Counted from the first letter of the stretch, positions 17,759 to 27,288 are shown. The stretch: DNA of 64,000 bases from Geomonas silvestris (GCF_014193515.1 NZ_BLXX01000011.1:148084-212083), one strand, 5' to 3'. The notes: generated by a model not told the origin, from the sequence alone. A program made the numbers and translations.

Positions 17759-19089
17759 ACCCAGAGCTGTTTCAGCTGACCGCCATAATCCTCCTGCTGG
17801 CGATCCTCGCGGTCGCCCTCTTCTGCTGGCGTGCCCTCAAGGGGCGCGAGACAGGTGCGGCACGCTTCGACCAGCTGGAAAAAGGGTTGGAGAGACTGGA
17901 GCGGATGTTCCAGGCCGAGCTGAGCCGCAACCGGGAGGAGCTGGGGGCCAACCTGGGGAGGTTCGGGGAGGCGGTGCAAAAGCGGATGGTGGAGATCGCC
18001 ACCCTGCAAAAGGGGCAGCTGGACGGCTTCGCCCAGCAGATGGGGACCCTCACCGCCAGTAACGAGCAGCGCCTGGAGAAGCTGCGCGAGACCGTCGAGG
18101 TGCGGCTCAAGTGGCTCCAGGAGGACAACGCGCGCAAGCTGGACCAGATGCGCGCCACGGTGGACGAGAAACTGCACGAGACCCTGGAAAAGCGCCTGGG
18201 CGAGTCGTTCCAGCAGGTAAGCGGGCAGCTCGAGCAGGTGCACAAGGGACTTGGGGAGATGCAGAACCTGGCGGCCGGGGTCGGCGACCTGAAGAAGGTG
18301 CTCTCCAACGTGAAGACCCGCGGCACCCTGGGCGAGGTGCAGTTGCACAACCTCCTGGAGCAGATCCTCACCCCCGACCAGTACGCCGTGAACGTCGCCA
18401 CCAAGCCCGGCAGCGACGCCCGCGTCGAGTTCGCGGTCCGGCTGCCGGGGCGCGACGACCAGCCGCTCTGGCTCCCCATCGACGCCAAGTTTCCCCAGGA
18501 GGACTACCTGCGCATCGTCGAGGCCCAGGAGCAGGTGAACCAGGCGACCCTTCTGGAGGCGAACCGGCAGTTCGACCGGACCGTGGTCGGCATGGCGAAA
18601 CTCATCTGCGACAAGTACCTGGCTCCCCCCAGCACCACCGATTTCGCCGTGATGTTCCTGGTCAACGAGGCGAGCTACGCCACCGTGTTGAGCCGGCCGG
18701 GACTCTTCGACAGCATCCTGCGCGAGTACAAGGTGATCGTCGCCGGCCCCACCACCATCGCCGCCCTGCTCTCCTCCTTGAGTCTCGGCTTCAGGACCCT
18801 CACCATCGAGAAGCGGACCAGCGAGGTCTGGCGCCTCTTGGGGGCGATCAAGACCGAGTTTTCCACCTTCGGGACCCTCCTCGACAAGACCCGCAAGAAG
18901 CTCGACGAGGCATCCTCCAGCATCGACACCGCCGCCACCCGGACCCGGCGCATCCAGAAGAAGATGCAGGGGATCGAAGAGCTGCCGGCCACCGAGAGCC
19001 GCGAGCTGCTGGGCAGGGATCTGAAGGAGCTCCCCGAGGAGAGCGAGGACGTCTGGACCAGGCTCGAAGATGGTGGGCCGACGGCCTGA
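17755..19089 (+). CDS. rmuC: DNA recombination protein RmuC
   Basis: A 444-residue protein with an N-terminal membrane anchor (residues about 5-24), a long coiled coil (about 35-165), then the RmuC nuclease-like domain. Family landmarks are TRGTLGEVQLHNLLEQIL, VEFAVRLPG, LPIDAKFPQEDY and FLVNEASYATVL; the C-terminal region is again helical. RmuC limits recombination at inverted repeats, and the domain resembles PD-(D/E)XK nucleases. It starts inside the ATGA overlap with the hydrolase gene, with no spacer. Confidence 0.94.
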   Translation: MNPELFQLTAIILLLAILAVALFCWRALKGRETGAARFDQLEKGLERLERMFQAELSRNREELGANLGRFGEAVQKRMVEIATLQKGQLDGFAQQMGTLTASNEQRLEKLRETVEVRLKWLQEDNARKLDQMRATVDEKLHETLEKRLGESFQQVSGQLEQVHKGLGEMQNLAAGVGDLKKVLSNVKTRGTLGEVQLHNLLEQILTPDQYAVNVATKPGSDARVEFAVRLPGRDDQPLWLPIDAKFPQEDYLRIVEAQEQVNQATLLEANRQFDRTVVGMAKLICDKYLAPPSTTDFAVMFLVNEASYATVLSRPGLFDSILREYKVIVAGPTTIAALLSSLSLGFRTLTIEKRTSEVWRLLGAIKTEFSTFGTLLDKTRKKLDEASSSIDTAATRTRRIQKKMQGIEELPATESRELLGRDLKELPEESEDVWTRLEDGGPTA

Positions 19090-19127
19090 CCGGTAGCTGT
19101 GCCCAGGGACAAAACGGAAAAGCTCTC

Positions 19128-19406
19128 ACCACAGAGGCGCACAGAGGTACACAGAGGAAAAACCAGAACGGGAAAGGCATAAACAAAACGCAGGCTCAAA
19201 ATCCCTTCAGCCACCAAAAGGCACAAAATTCACAAAAAGAAACCCCACCAAAACCGGTTCGCCTCTTCGCTCAGGGAGATGGCCGAACAGTTGGTGGGGT
19301 TCTTTTGTGTCTTTTGTGCCTTCTTGCGGCAAAGAGAGGTCACCACGACAACCGAAAAACCTTGCTGTCCCGGGTTTCCTCTGTGTGCCTCTGTGTCCTC
19401 TGTGGT
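19128..19406. repeat. Nested inverted-repeat element, copy 1
   Basis: Outer arms at 19128-19160 and 19375-19406 are nearly perfect inverted repeats built from ACAGAGG units (CCTCTGTG on the other side). Inner arms at 19216-19261 and 19284-19322 are also near-complementary (GGCACAAAA...CCCCACC / GGTGGGG...TTTTGTGCC). The whole about 280-bp stretch can fold as a two-stage hairpin and has no gene. Its right arm is repeated at 20107-20139 beyond the CHRD gene. It fills the rmuC to CHRD intergenic gap. Confidence 0.8.
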
Positions 19407-19431
19407 CAGGCTTTGACTGGCCTTGATCGAG

Positions 19432-19899
19432 CTACTTTATCTGCCCGCGGATTTCGCCGTCCGGGTTCGCCTCGGTGTGCACGTTCACGTAGGCCTGTTC
19501 CGCTTCGAAGACGTGGATCAGGTCTTCCACCGTTTTACCCTGCAGCGGACCGATCAGGTCCTTGTCCGAGATGGCACCTTCCGCCAGCTTCCCGCTGAAC
19601 TTCCCTTTCTTTTCCGCGCTGAAGAGCCCGGCGATAGGCGGGCCGTTTTCACCCTTCTTCGCCAGGTGGATGTGAGCCGCCGTGGCGTCCACGATGTTCT
19701 TTACCTCCAGCTTGTAGTAGAGCGTCTTGCCGTCCTTGGTGAGCTTGAACTCCGCCTTTCCCGAAGCCTTCGAATTCGGCTTTTGAGTCTCCTCCTTGGG
19801 AGTGAGCTTGGCTTTGAAGTGCGTCTCCTTGGCGAGCCCCGTCGTCGCCGCAAACACCACCGCCAGAACCACAAACAACAGCAGTTTAAGGTATCTCAT
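19432..19899 (-). CDS. CHRD domain-containing exported protein
   Basis: A 155-residue protein with an N-terminal signal peptide (MRYLKLLLFVVLAVVFAATT, cleaved near GLAK) and one CHRD domain. The CHRD pattern is visible in GKAEFKLTKDGKTLYYKLEV, AAHIHLAKKGENGPPIAGLF and the C-terminal YVNVHTEANPDGEIRGQI. CHRD domains were named from chordin and occur in bacterial surface proteins of unknown role. The start has a GAGGAGG Shine-Dalgarno. It is flanked on both sides by related palindromic repeat elements. Confidence 0.9.
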   Translation of the reverse strand: MRYLKLLLFVVLAVVFAATTGLAKETHFKAKLTPKEETQKPNSKASGKAEFKLTKDGKTLYYKLEVKNIVDATAAHIHLAKKGENGPPIAGLFSAEKKGKFSGKLAEGAISDKDLIGPLQGKTVEDLIHVFEAEQAYVNVHTEANPDGEIRGQIK

Positions 19900-20026
19900 T
19901 GCGTGCCTCCTCTAGCCCTTCGTTGGGCTGTTGCCAGCTTGGCATTGTTTCATGTTAACAGGAAGGGTTTTTGGGGGTCAATGGGCAACAAAAGCCACGG
20001 CAACATCAATAAACCGCAAAGCAATA

Positions 20027-20139
20027 AACCACAGAGGCGCAGTGGAGCGCAGGGGAAGAAGAGAGAGCTTTGATTACAAAAAAACCCGAAACGTTGCCGT
20101 CCCGGGTTTCCTCTGAGTGCCTCTGTGTCCTCTATGGTT
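20027..20139. repeat. Inverted-repeat element, copy 2 (shorter)
   Basis: The left arm starts with AACCACAGAGGCGC at 20027; the right arm at 20107-20139 reads TTTCCTCTGAGTGCC and onward. The right half, with its CCGTCCCGGGTTTCCTC lead-in (from about 20097), is a direct repeat of 19363-19406. It ends at the stop codon of the glycosyltransferase gene. Confidence 0.72.
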
Positions 20140-21173
20140 CAGGCATTTGTCGCTTTTACCAGGCCAACGATCTCCCGGTACAGCTCCAGGTATGCCTCCG
20201 CCTCGCGCTCCGGGGGGTACTTGTCCCGCACCAGGCTGCGGCCGTTTTGCCCCAGCCGCTCGCGCAGCGCCGGGTCGGTCGCCAGGTGCTCCGCCTTGCG
20301 GTAGAACTCCCCGACATCGCGGTAGAGCATCCCGGTGTGGCACTCCTTGATAATGGAGCGGTTCCCCTCGATGTCGGTCACCAAAAGCGGCTTGGCGTGC
20401 GAGAGAGCCTCCAGGACCGCGTTGGACATCCCCCCCTCGATGAGCGAACTGTTCAGCACCACGTCGGCGCTGCGGTACAGGTTCCCCATGGCGTCGTGCC
20501 CCACGGTTCCCAGGTAGCGGGCAAACGGGTACTGCTCGAGCGCGTCCATCACCTCGGCGGCGTACCCCGCGTCGATCACCGGCCCCACCAAGAGGAGCTT
20601 GATCCCCGGGTAGAGTGCGTGCAGTGCCGCCAGCGGCTGCAGCGGGAAGAGCACGTTTTTCACCGGACGCAGCCCCGCGGGGAGCAGGAAGGTGCACTCC
20701 TCATTCTGCGCCGGGACCGGCAGCGCCGGCAGGCTCGGCAGTTCCACCCCCTGCGGGATCACCACGGTGCGCTCCTCCATGCTCGGCAGGTGCTCCCCCA
20801 GGCGCCTTTTCACGTAGGCGTGAAACGCCACCAGCCTGACCGCCCCCTTCAAGGCGGCGTGGGTGTCGAAGCTGCGGTGGTCGTCGAGCGCCTGGTAGAC
20901 GTCGGTGCCGGTCAGGGTAATCAAGTAGGGGAGTTTCAGCTCTTCGGCGATGGCGTGTGCCATCCTTCCGCCATGGTAGCCGTGGAAGGCGTGCAGAAGG
21001 TCCGGGGCGAACTCCTTGACGCCGGCCAGAAGCTCCTCGCCGGCCATCTTGTCCACCTGGAAAACCCGGACCTCGCACCCCAAGAGTCTCAGGTGGCGCT
21101 CGATGCGCCGAACGGTCACGGCATTGCCGTTCTCGGCGGGAAAATAGTTGGGTGCAATGAGGCAGACACGCAT
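20139..21173 (-). CDS. Glycosyltransferase family 4 protein
   Basis: A 344-residue GT-B fold glycosyltransferase. The N-terminus MRVCLIAPNYFPAENGNAVTVRR with the later PYLITLTGTDVYQ marks the acceptor-domain pattern; the donor domain has LRPVKNVLFPLQ, LLLVGPVID and the EX7E-type stretch SLIEGGMSNAVLEALSHAKP. It probably transfers a sugar from a nucleotide donor in surface-glycan assembly; donor and acceptor are not determinable. The start has AAGGATTGTAA upstream. The stop codon touches the palindromic repeat element. Confidence 0.88.
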   Translation of the reverse strand: MRVCLIAPNYFPAENGNAVTVRRIERHLRLLGCEVRVFQVDKMAGEELLAGVKEFAPDLLHAFHGYHGGRMAHAIAEELKLPYLITLTGTDVYQALDDHRSFDTHAALKGAVRLVAFHAYVKRRLGEHLPSMEERTVVIPQGVELPSLPALPVPAQNEECTFLLPAGLRPVKNVLFPLQPLAALHALYPGIKLLLVGPVIDAGYAAEVMDALEQYPFARYLGTVGHDAMGNLYRSADVVLNSSLIEGGMSNAVLEALSHAKPLLVTDIEGNRSIIKECHTGMLYRDVGEFYRKAEHLATDPALRERLGQNGRSLVRDKYPPEREAEAYLELYREIVGLVKATNA

Positions 21174-21343
21174 TTACAATCCTTTTTGGGGGAGCCTAGG
21201 TATCCTTCATGAGCCCAGCGCCGATCCCCTGGGTGTTTCGCCCCCGGAGTACGCGAGACCGCCGAGGGGAGAGGGGCCGCTCCAACTTAGTGGAATGACT
21301 CCATCATAGCCGCAAAAGCCGCGTCAGGCAAGGGACAAACCCC

Positions 21344-21372
21344 TTGCCTCGATGCCGCAATCATGCTACGTT
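21344..21372 (+). promoter_or_regulatory. Possible sigma-70 promoter for the MBL hydrolase
   Basis: TTGCCT at 21344-21349 and TACGTT at 21367-21372 are 17 bp apart. Transcription from here would begin after the alternative start at 21352, supporting translation from 21397. Confidence 0.4.
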
Positions 21373-21396
21373 ACGCGCCATTACGAGGTCCGACAC

Positions 21397-22155
21397 ATGA
21401 AAATTACCATCCTCGGCTCTGGCACCTCGACCGGCATTCCCATGGTCGGTTGCCACTGTCAGGTCTGCGATTCCACCGACCGGCACGACAAGAGAACCCG
21501 CGCTTCCATCCTGGTCGAGTGCGGCGGCGGGCGCATTCTGGTGGACGCCTCGACCGACCTTCGCAACCAGATGCTGCGCGAGGGGATACCGCACATCGAC
21601 GCAGTGCTTTTGACCCACACCCACGCCGACCACATCCACGGCATCGACGACCTGCGCGGCTTCCACTTCATCCACCGCCGCATCATCCCCTGCTACGGAA
21701 GCCCCGAAACGATGGAGCAGGTAACCCGCAGCTTTTCCTATATCTTCGACGGGCTCTCCAGCGAGGGATACTCGCAGCTCATGGAGCCCCGCAGCGTCGA
21801 GGCCCCCTTCGAACTCTTCGGCTGCCAGGTCGTGCCGGTCCCCATCGAGCACGGCTCGTTCCAGGCCACCGGCTACCGGTTCGGCACGGCGGCCTACCTC
21901 ACCGACTGCAGCGCCATTCCCGAGAGTTCCCGGGCCTTGTTGCAGGACCTCGACCTGTTGATCATCGACGCCCTGCGCTACTCCCCGCATCCCAACCATT
22001 TCAACATAGAAGGGGCGCTCAAGGTGGTCGAGGAGCTGCGCCCGCGCCGCGCGGTTCTCACCCATCTCACCCACGAGGTGCGCCACAAGGACGGCGAGCG
22101 CCTGCCGCCGGGGGTGGAGTTCGCCTACGACGGCATGGTCATCGAGCTGCCATGA
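21397..22155 (+). CDS. PhnP-like metallo-beta-lactamase fold hydrolase
   Basis: A 252-residue phosphodiesterase-type MBL protein. The metal motif HTHADHIHG is at residues 74-82, with a second histidine in VPIEHGSF, an aspartate in YLTDCS and a late LTHLTHEVRHK. The N-terminal GCHCQVC (residues 18-24) matches the structural zinc site of PhnP-type cyclic phosphodiesterases. The substrate is likely a small cyclic phosphate or nucleotide, which is inferred. The ATG at 21397 has GAGG upstream and is preferred to an in-frame ATG 15 codons earlier. Confidence 0.88.
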   Translation: MKITILGSGTSTGIPMVGCHCQVCDSTDRHDKRTRASILVECGGGRILVDASTDLRNQMLREGIPHIDAVLLTHTHADHIHGIDDLRGFHFIHRRIIPCYGSPETMEQVTRSFSYIFDGLSSEGYSQLMEPRSVEAPFELFGCQVVPVPIEHGSFQATGYRFGTAAYLTDCSAIPESSRALLQDLDLLIIDALRYSPHPNHFNIEGALKVVEELRPRRAVLTHLTHEVRHKDGERLPPGVEFAYDGMVIELP

Positions 22156-22215
22156 TTTTTTGAGCGCGGAGTCGCTCGCACCACCATCCCAAGCCGCACG
22201 AAACGGACGGAACTG

Positions 22216-24057
22216 ATGTTCAGAGACATTCGACTGCACGGCTATGCCAATGATCAGATTGAATTCTATGCGATAACCGCGGGCAGCGAAGCGTACAACC
22301 GCTACTTCTACAACTCGGACCAAGCCGATTCCGAGATCCGTTTCTTCTCCCCCGGCAACGAGTTCATCATCGGCCGCGACGGCATCAGCCACCGCGGCAA
22401 CGGCGGTTCCTTCTGCGAGTACATGTTCGGGGTGGACCAGCCGATCGCCGACCTCGCCAAGGAGGAGGTATCGAACCGCCTGGTGGTCTACGGCACCCAC
22501 TACGACCAGAAAAGCGGCACCCTCAAGTTTTCCGACCGCACCGACGGCTACCACAGTTTCGAAAAGATCTTCTTCGACGGCAACGCCGTGTTCAACTACT
22601 TCTTCGCGCTGACCGGAGCAGATTTCACCGGCCCCTTGCACGACCAGCAAGAGCGCATCGTCAAGGTGCTCGGTAAGGCGCTCAAGCGCTCCGACGCGGT
22701 AGGGCTCGAGCACGACAACCTGATCATCGAGGAAATCTTAAGCCTCGTCGAGGAGCCGAGCGCACACCTCTTCCTCTTCAAGCTGATCAACTCCCGGCAC
22801 CGCGAGTACTCCGAGACCTTCCGCAACCTCTACTTCAGCAACAAGAAGATCACCGACGCGGAATTCCAGAGGCTCTCCCAACTGGCCGAGCGGTACGGCA
22901 TCGACCGCTACCAGCAGGAGCGCATCCGTATCGACGTGATGTACAAGCACCCGGACAACCGGCGCATCGTCGACGAGTACAAGAACATCCTGATCGCCTG
23001 CAACAGGAAGGGCGAGATCAACAAGCTGGAAAACGCCCGCCTCACCCGGCTTAAGACCCTCTCGGTCCGCAACAAGATCCCCGGCGCGCTCTTTTACACC
23101 CTCGACGAGATGCTCAAGAAGGACAAGAAGCTGGTCGACCTCGAGGAGAGCAACTACATCTCCGAGACCCGGCAGATCCTCGAGGGGATGTTCCTCTCCG
23201 AGCGCCACATCGAGAGCACCATCGACACCGAGGACATGCTGAAGCTCCTCTTCGCCAAGAAGCAGGCCGCCGAGAACCGCGACCATGCCTTCGAGGAGAT
23301 GCTTTTAGACGCGAGCAAGGTCTGCGACGAGAAGATCCGCGACGGCGCCGACATCTCCATCCTCGAGGGGTACTCGTACATCATCACCTACTTCGACCGC
23401 TACGACGCCACCTCCTCTGCAATCAACCAGCTGGCCTTCATGGAGAACGTGAAGATCTCCGAGGAGATGATCCGGAGCCTCTTGGGGAACAAGAACGCCT
23501 TCGACCTCCTGGCCCCGGGGCTCTTCACCAAGCTCTTTCTCTCCGGCATCTTCGAGGACAAGTACCTGGGGAACTACGGGCGCAAGAAGGTGATCCACCT
23601 GGCCGAGGGGTTGAAACTCATCGAGGAGAACCGGCTCACCATCACGGCACTTCTGGAGAAGCTGCAGCAGATCGACAGCGACGAGCGGCTCTACCTGATC
23701 CTGCTCGAGCACGTAAAAGAGCGGATCCGCAACTTCTACTCCAAGTACAGCACCAAGGCAGACCAGGAGGCCCTCCAGAAAGAGCTCACCGAGGAGCTGA
23801 ACCACAAGAAGCTCGTCGAGGGGGAGATCCCCGAGCACCTGTTCCACGAGACCATCCTGGCCATCAAGAAAGAGGCGATCTACATCCACAACCTCCTGCC
23901 CCAGATCATCGCCGAGAAGAACGGCTCGCTCAGGGAGGACTTCCTGGAAAACTCCGGCCTGGACCGCTTCTACGTCGAGGAGCTCGAGCGCGAGTTCTTC
24001 GAGCTGAACGACCTGAACCTGGAGGAGCTGTACCAGATCCGCAAGGGGCTTAACTGA
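22216..24057 (+). CDS. Large conserved protein of unknown function (TIGR04442-like)
   Basis: A 613-residue soluble protein rich in charged residues and helices. The N-terminal about 180 residues look like a mixed alpha/beta domain (MFRDIRLHGYANDQIEFYAI, RFFSPGNEFIIGRDGISHRG); the remainder is helical, with long E/K/R-rich stretches and no membrane segments. From memory it resembles TIGR04442, which I associate with Geobacter-type genomes, but I cannot confirm that here. It lies directly upstream of a sigma-54 activator in the same direction, which suggests a regulatory or sensing partnership. Confidence 0.7.
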   Translation: MFRDIRLHGYANDQIEFYAITAGSEAYNRYFYNSDQADSEIRFFSPGNEFIIGRDGISHRGNGGSFCEYMFGVDQPIADLAKEEVSNRLVVYGTHYDQKSGTLKFSDRTDGYHSFEKIFFDGNAVFNYFFALTGADFTGPLHDQQERIVKVLGKALKRSDAVGLEHDNLIIEEILSLVEEPSAHLFLFKLINSRHREYSETFRNLYFSNKKITDAEFQRLSQLAERYGIDRYQQERIRIDVMYKHPDNRRIVDEYKNILIACNRKGEINKLENARLTRLKTLSVRNKIPGALFYTLDEMLKKDKKLVDLEESNYISETRQILEGMFLSERHIESTIDTEDMLKLLFAKKQAAENRDHAFEEMLLDASKVCDEKIRDGADISILEGYSYIITYFDRYDATSSAINQLAFMENVKISEEMIRSLLGNKNAFDLLAPGLFTKLFLSGIFEDKYLGNYGRKKVIHLAEGLKLIEENRLTITALLEKLQQIDSDERLYLILLEHVKERIRNFYSKYSTKADQEALQKELTEELNHKKLVEGEIPEHLFHETILAIKKEAIYIHNLLPQIIAEKNGSLREDFLENSGLDRFYVEELEREFFELNDLNLEELYQIRKGLN

Positions 24058-24407
24058 TTCAATTAACAATGGACACTTGGCAACGAAAACCCCGTGCAAC
24101 GGAAGGCGCACCAAAGCGCTACTTTTGTCGGGTGCTGGCTTTTCGTCAGGTGTTGTTCTTCACCCTTTCCGGTTTGGTGGTATCCCCTTCATCCTCTTCA
24201 TCCCTGTTTCTTTTTTTGCTCTTCCCCTAAAAACGTGTTGGCAGCGTTGACTCCTTTTTCCCTTGCCGTTGGGGTCCGGGTTTTATCCGAGGACATCCGG
24301 AAGCCCGCAAGGTCCGCGTCATCCGCGTGCTAGGGCCTTTGCTTTTGACTTTCCCGACGATTTTCCCTAAAGTACCCACTGTGTAAATTTTTTACTCAGA
24401 GGTAAAA
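24058..24407 (+). other. Intergenic region ahead of the sigma-54 activator
   Basis: No convincing gene lies in this 350-bp gap; the open frame at 24094-24333 has no family-like features. The 3' end holds the sigma-70 promoter annotated separately. A short TTAACAATGGACA motif near 24063 resembles the TTGACAATGGAC near 16782 and 16797 and may be a dispersed short repeat. Confidence 0.5.
24345..24373 (+). promoter_or_regulatory. Sigma-70 promoter of the sigma-54 activator gene
   Basis: TTGACT at 24345-24350 and TAAAGT at 24368-24373 with a 17-bp spacer, 35 bp ahead of the start codon. It implies the activator can be expressed apart from the upstream gene. Confidence 0.55.
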
Positions 24408-27188
24408 ATGGCAGTCATCAACGAGCAGTTGACCCGGATCAGCGACAAGATCGCCTCCTTCGGCAAGGAAAACCTGGACGAGACGCTCCACATGGTGAGC
24501 GAAGGGGTGCGGCTCATCTCCTCGGTCGAGCGGGTCCGCATCTACCTCGAGGATCTGACCCGCGGCGCGCTCTCCTGCGCCTTCGCCTGCGGCGACTTCG
24601 CCGATGACATCCGCGAGGAAACCTTCCCCATCATCTCCAGCGAAGCCGCGGTCTCCCTCACCTTCGTGAACCAGAAGGTTGCCCGCTTAAACCGCCCCAC
24701 CGAGACCGGCCTCCCCCTGGACCGCGAATTCTCCGCCCGCTTCGAAATCGAGGCCAGCGCCATCCTCCCCATCGCCAGCGAAGGGAAGTCGATCGGCGTC
24801 GCCTGCCTGGACGGCATGGAAGTGACCGGAGAGCAGATCGCCATCCTTTCCCACTTCCTCGCCAAGTCCGGGGAGCGGCTCGACCAGGCCCGCAAGTACC
24901 ACCAGCAGCTCCTCTTGGCGCGCCGGGTCGAACTCTACAAGCGGCGCGAGGCGGCCGGTTTCATGGTGCGCTCCGCCGTGCGCCTGGTGGACGGTCTCAC
25001 CCTCGCCTCGGTGCTGGTCCCCAACCGCGAGGGGATGGAGGTGCTGGCGAGCCACGCCGAGGATCCCGAACTGAAGATCGCCTACGACAGCGTGGGGAGC
25101 ATCGGCCTCAAGCAGGGGACCTCGCTCGTCTCGCGCTACGTGAACGAAAACGGCATCATCGTCGACGAGCAGCTGTTAAAACCGCTCTACGTCCCGGACC
25201 TCTGCGACGAGACCATCCAGCGCCGCGCGCTCACCGAGGAGATGGCGCTGCGCTCCCTGTACATGGTGCCGCGCTTCGAGCCCAACACGCACCGCATCAT
25301 CTGCCTCATCAACTACTTCACCCGCCAGCGCGGCAGCTTCACCGAGTTCGAGCGCGGCCTGTTGCAGACCCACGCCGAGATGGTGGAGCGGGTCATCAAC
25401 GAGGTGGGGGGCGAGCACCTGGAGATCAAGGTCCTCTCCGAGATCTCCGATCTTTTGCAGGAGAGAAACGAGGGGCTGCACCAGTTTCTCACCAAGGTGC
25501 TCTCCAAGGCGACCGAGCTGATCGGTGCCGACACCGGCTCCATCGCCATCGTCGAGGAACGCGAAGGGGAGAAGTGGCTCGTCGTCGAGGACGAGGAGGG
25601 GAACATCGTCGGCGCCAAGAACAAGGAGTGGATCAAGAAGAAGATCCCCCACTTCAAGATCGGCGGCCCCGAACTCCCCGTCGAGGAGCGCAGCCTCACC
25701 GGGTACGTGGCCTGGTCCAAGAAGCCGCAGATCATCGGCCAGGTCTCCGACGCCGGGCAACACCAGGGGTTCCACCGCTCCATGAGCGAGCTCATCAAGA
25801 GCGAGATGGCGGTACCGGTGGTCTCCGACGACCAGGTGATCGCCGTCATCTGCCTGAACTCCCTGCAGGAGGGGTACTTCACCGAGGAGCACAAGCGGAT
25901 CCTGCAGATCATCGACCGGCTCACCTCGCGGCACATCTCGGACATCCAGCGCATCGAGAGGCTTCAGAACGAGGTGACCAAGCTGCAAAGCGACATCGCC
26001 TACAAGGACCCCAAGGTCTCCTCCTATCGCCTGGGGAACATCATCGGCAACAGCCGCAAGGCGCAGGAGATCGTCGAGTTCATCAACACGGTCTCGGTCC
26101 CACTTGCGAACCGGATCGCGCTTTGGAGCCGCAACATCCTGCAGGAGGCGACCATCGGGCTCCCCTCCATCCTGGTCTTAGGCCCCACCGGCGCCGGGAA
26201 GGAGTTCTTCTTCAACAACCTCTACAACAAGCTGAACGAGCTCTACCGCAAAGAGGTGAACCCGGACGGCGAGCTTCCGGTGAAGAAGACCAACATCGCG
26301 GCCTACAGCGGCGAGCTCACCTACTCCGAGCTCTTCGGGCACACCAAGGGGGCATTCACCGGCGCCTACAGCGACCGCAAGGGGATCATCGAGGAGGCCG
26401 GAGGCGGGGTGGTCTTCCTGGACGAGATCGGCGACGCCGACCCGAAGACCCAGGTGCAGCTTTTGCGTTTTCTGGATAACGGTGGCTTCGTGCGCCTTGG
26501 CGAGAACCGCGAGAGGATCAGCCGCGTCCTCCTGGTCGCCGCCACCAACAAGGACCTGCGCCGCGAGATAAGCCTCGGGAACTTCCGCGAGGACCTCTAC
26601 CACCGACTGACCGAGCTCTCCGTCGTGGTGCCGTCGTTAAACGAGCGGCGCGAAGACATCCCCGACCTGGCCACCCACTTTCTGGGGAAGCTCTACCGCA
26701 CCTACCGCGGCCGCGAGGAAGGGCGCGACGAGTTGCCGGCCCTCTCCCAGGACGCCAAGGACGCGCTGGTCGGCCACAACTACCAGGGGAACATCCGCGA
26801 GTTGCGGAGTATTTTATTGCGGGCGCTCTTCTTCAGAAGCGGGAAGGTGGTGACCGGGGCGGACATCAAGCGGGCGATACGGGACGGCTCCCGCGACCAG
26901 GTGGTGCCGGCGGCCGAGCGGCTGGCCGACGAGGTGGCGGCCGGGATACTCGGTGCGATAGCGGCCGGGCAGGACTTCTGGGAGGCGGTCTACGAGCCCT
27001 TCTCGCAGAGCAAGATCTCCCGCGACGTGGTCTGTCTGGTGATCGAGAAGAGCCGCGTCCAGGCGGGGAAGACCATGCCCGAGATCGCGCGGCATCTCAA
27101 AGCCGTGGGTGCCAACCTCGAGGACGAGGAAGAGCGCAAGCGCTTTTTCAGGTTCAAGAACTTCCTCTACAAAACCGTGAGGATCTGA
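24408..27188 (+). CDS. Multi-GAF sigma-54-dependent transcriptional activator
   Basis: A 926-residue regulator with about three GAF-type sensory regions (roughly residues 15-165, 175-330 and 335-520), then an AAA+ sigma-54 activator domain. Walker A GPTGAGKE starts at residue 592, GAFTGA lies at 648-653 intact, and Walker B VVFLDEIGDAD follows near 672. Sensor/arginine-finger stretches include VAATNKDL and FREDLYHRL. So it should contact sigma-54 and hydrolyse ATP. The C-terminal about 100 residues (ISRDVVCLVIEKSR, TMPEIARHLKAVG) do not look like the usual Fis-type helix-turn-helix. The start has AGAGG upstream. Confidence 0.9.
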   Translation: MAVINEQLTRISDKIASFGKENLDETLHMVSEGVRLISSVERVRIYLEDLTRGALSCAFACGDFADDIREETFPIISSEAAVSLTFVNQKVARLNRPTETGLPLDREFSARFEIEASAILPIASEGKSIGVACLDGMEVTGEQIAILSHFLAKSGERLDQARKYHQQLLLARRVELYKRREAAGFMVRSAVRLVDGLTLASVLVPNREGMEVLASHAEDPELKIAYDSVGSIGLKQGTSLVSRYVNENGIIVDEQLLKPLYVPDLCDETIQRRALTEEMALRSLYMVPRFEPNTHRIICLINYFTRQRGSFTEFERGLLQTHAEMVERVINEVGGEHLEIKVLSEISDLLQERNEGLHQFLTKVLSKATELIGADTGSIAIVEEREGEKWLVVEDEEGNIVGAKNKEWIKKKIPHFKIGGPELPVEERSLTGYVAWSKKPQIIGQVSDAGQHQGFHRSMSELIKSEMAVPVVSDDQVIAVICLNSLQEGYFTEEHKRILQIIDRLTSRHISDIQRIERLQNEVTKLQSDIAYKDPKVSSYRLGNIIGNSRKAQEIVEFINTVSVPLANRIALWSRNILQEATIGLPSILVLGPTGAGKEFFFNNLYNKLNELYRKEVNPDGELPVKKTNIAAYSGELTYSELFGHTKGAFTGAYSDRKGIIEEAGGGVVFLDEIGDADPKTQVQLLRFLDNGGFVRLGENRERISRVLLVAATNKDLRREISLGNFREDLYHRLTELSVVVPSLNERREDIPDLATHFLGKLYRTYRGREEGRDELPALSQDAKDALVGHNYQGNIRELRSILLRALFFRSGKVVTGADIKRAIRDGSRDQVVPAAERLADEVAAGILGAIAAGQDFWEAVYEPFSQSKISRDVVCLVIEKSRVQAGKTMPEIARHLKAVGANLEDEEERKRFFRFKNFLYKTVRI

Positions 27189-27261
27189 ACAGGTAGCCTG
27201 ATAGACGAAAGGCCGGAAGTCGTAGGGGCGAATAATCATTCGCCCGTGACTCCGGCCTCCC

Positions 27262-27288
27262 CCAACGCTCCCAACGCTCCCAACGCTC
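27262..27288. repeat. Three 9-bp tandem repeats
   Basis: CCAACGCTC occurs three times in a row between the activator stop and the HIT gene, with no gene in this 140-bp gap. Confidence 0.7.

Noticed and set aside
24094..24333. A 79-residue open frame before the sigma-54 activator.
   Set aside because: It has no Shine-Dalgarno and no protein-like pattern, and a promoter overlaps its end.
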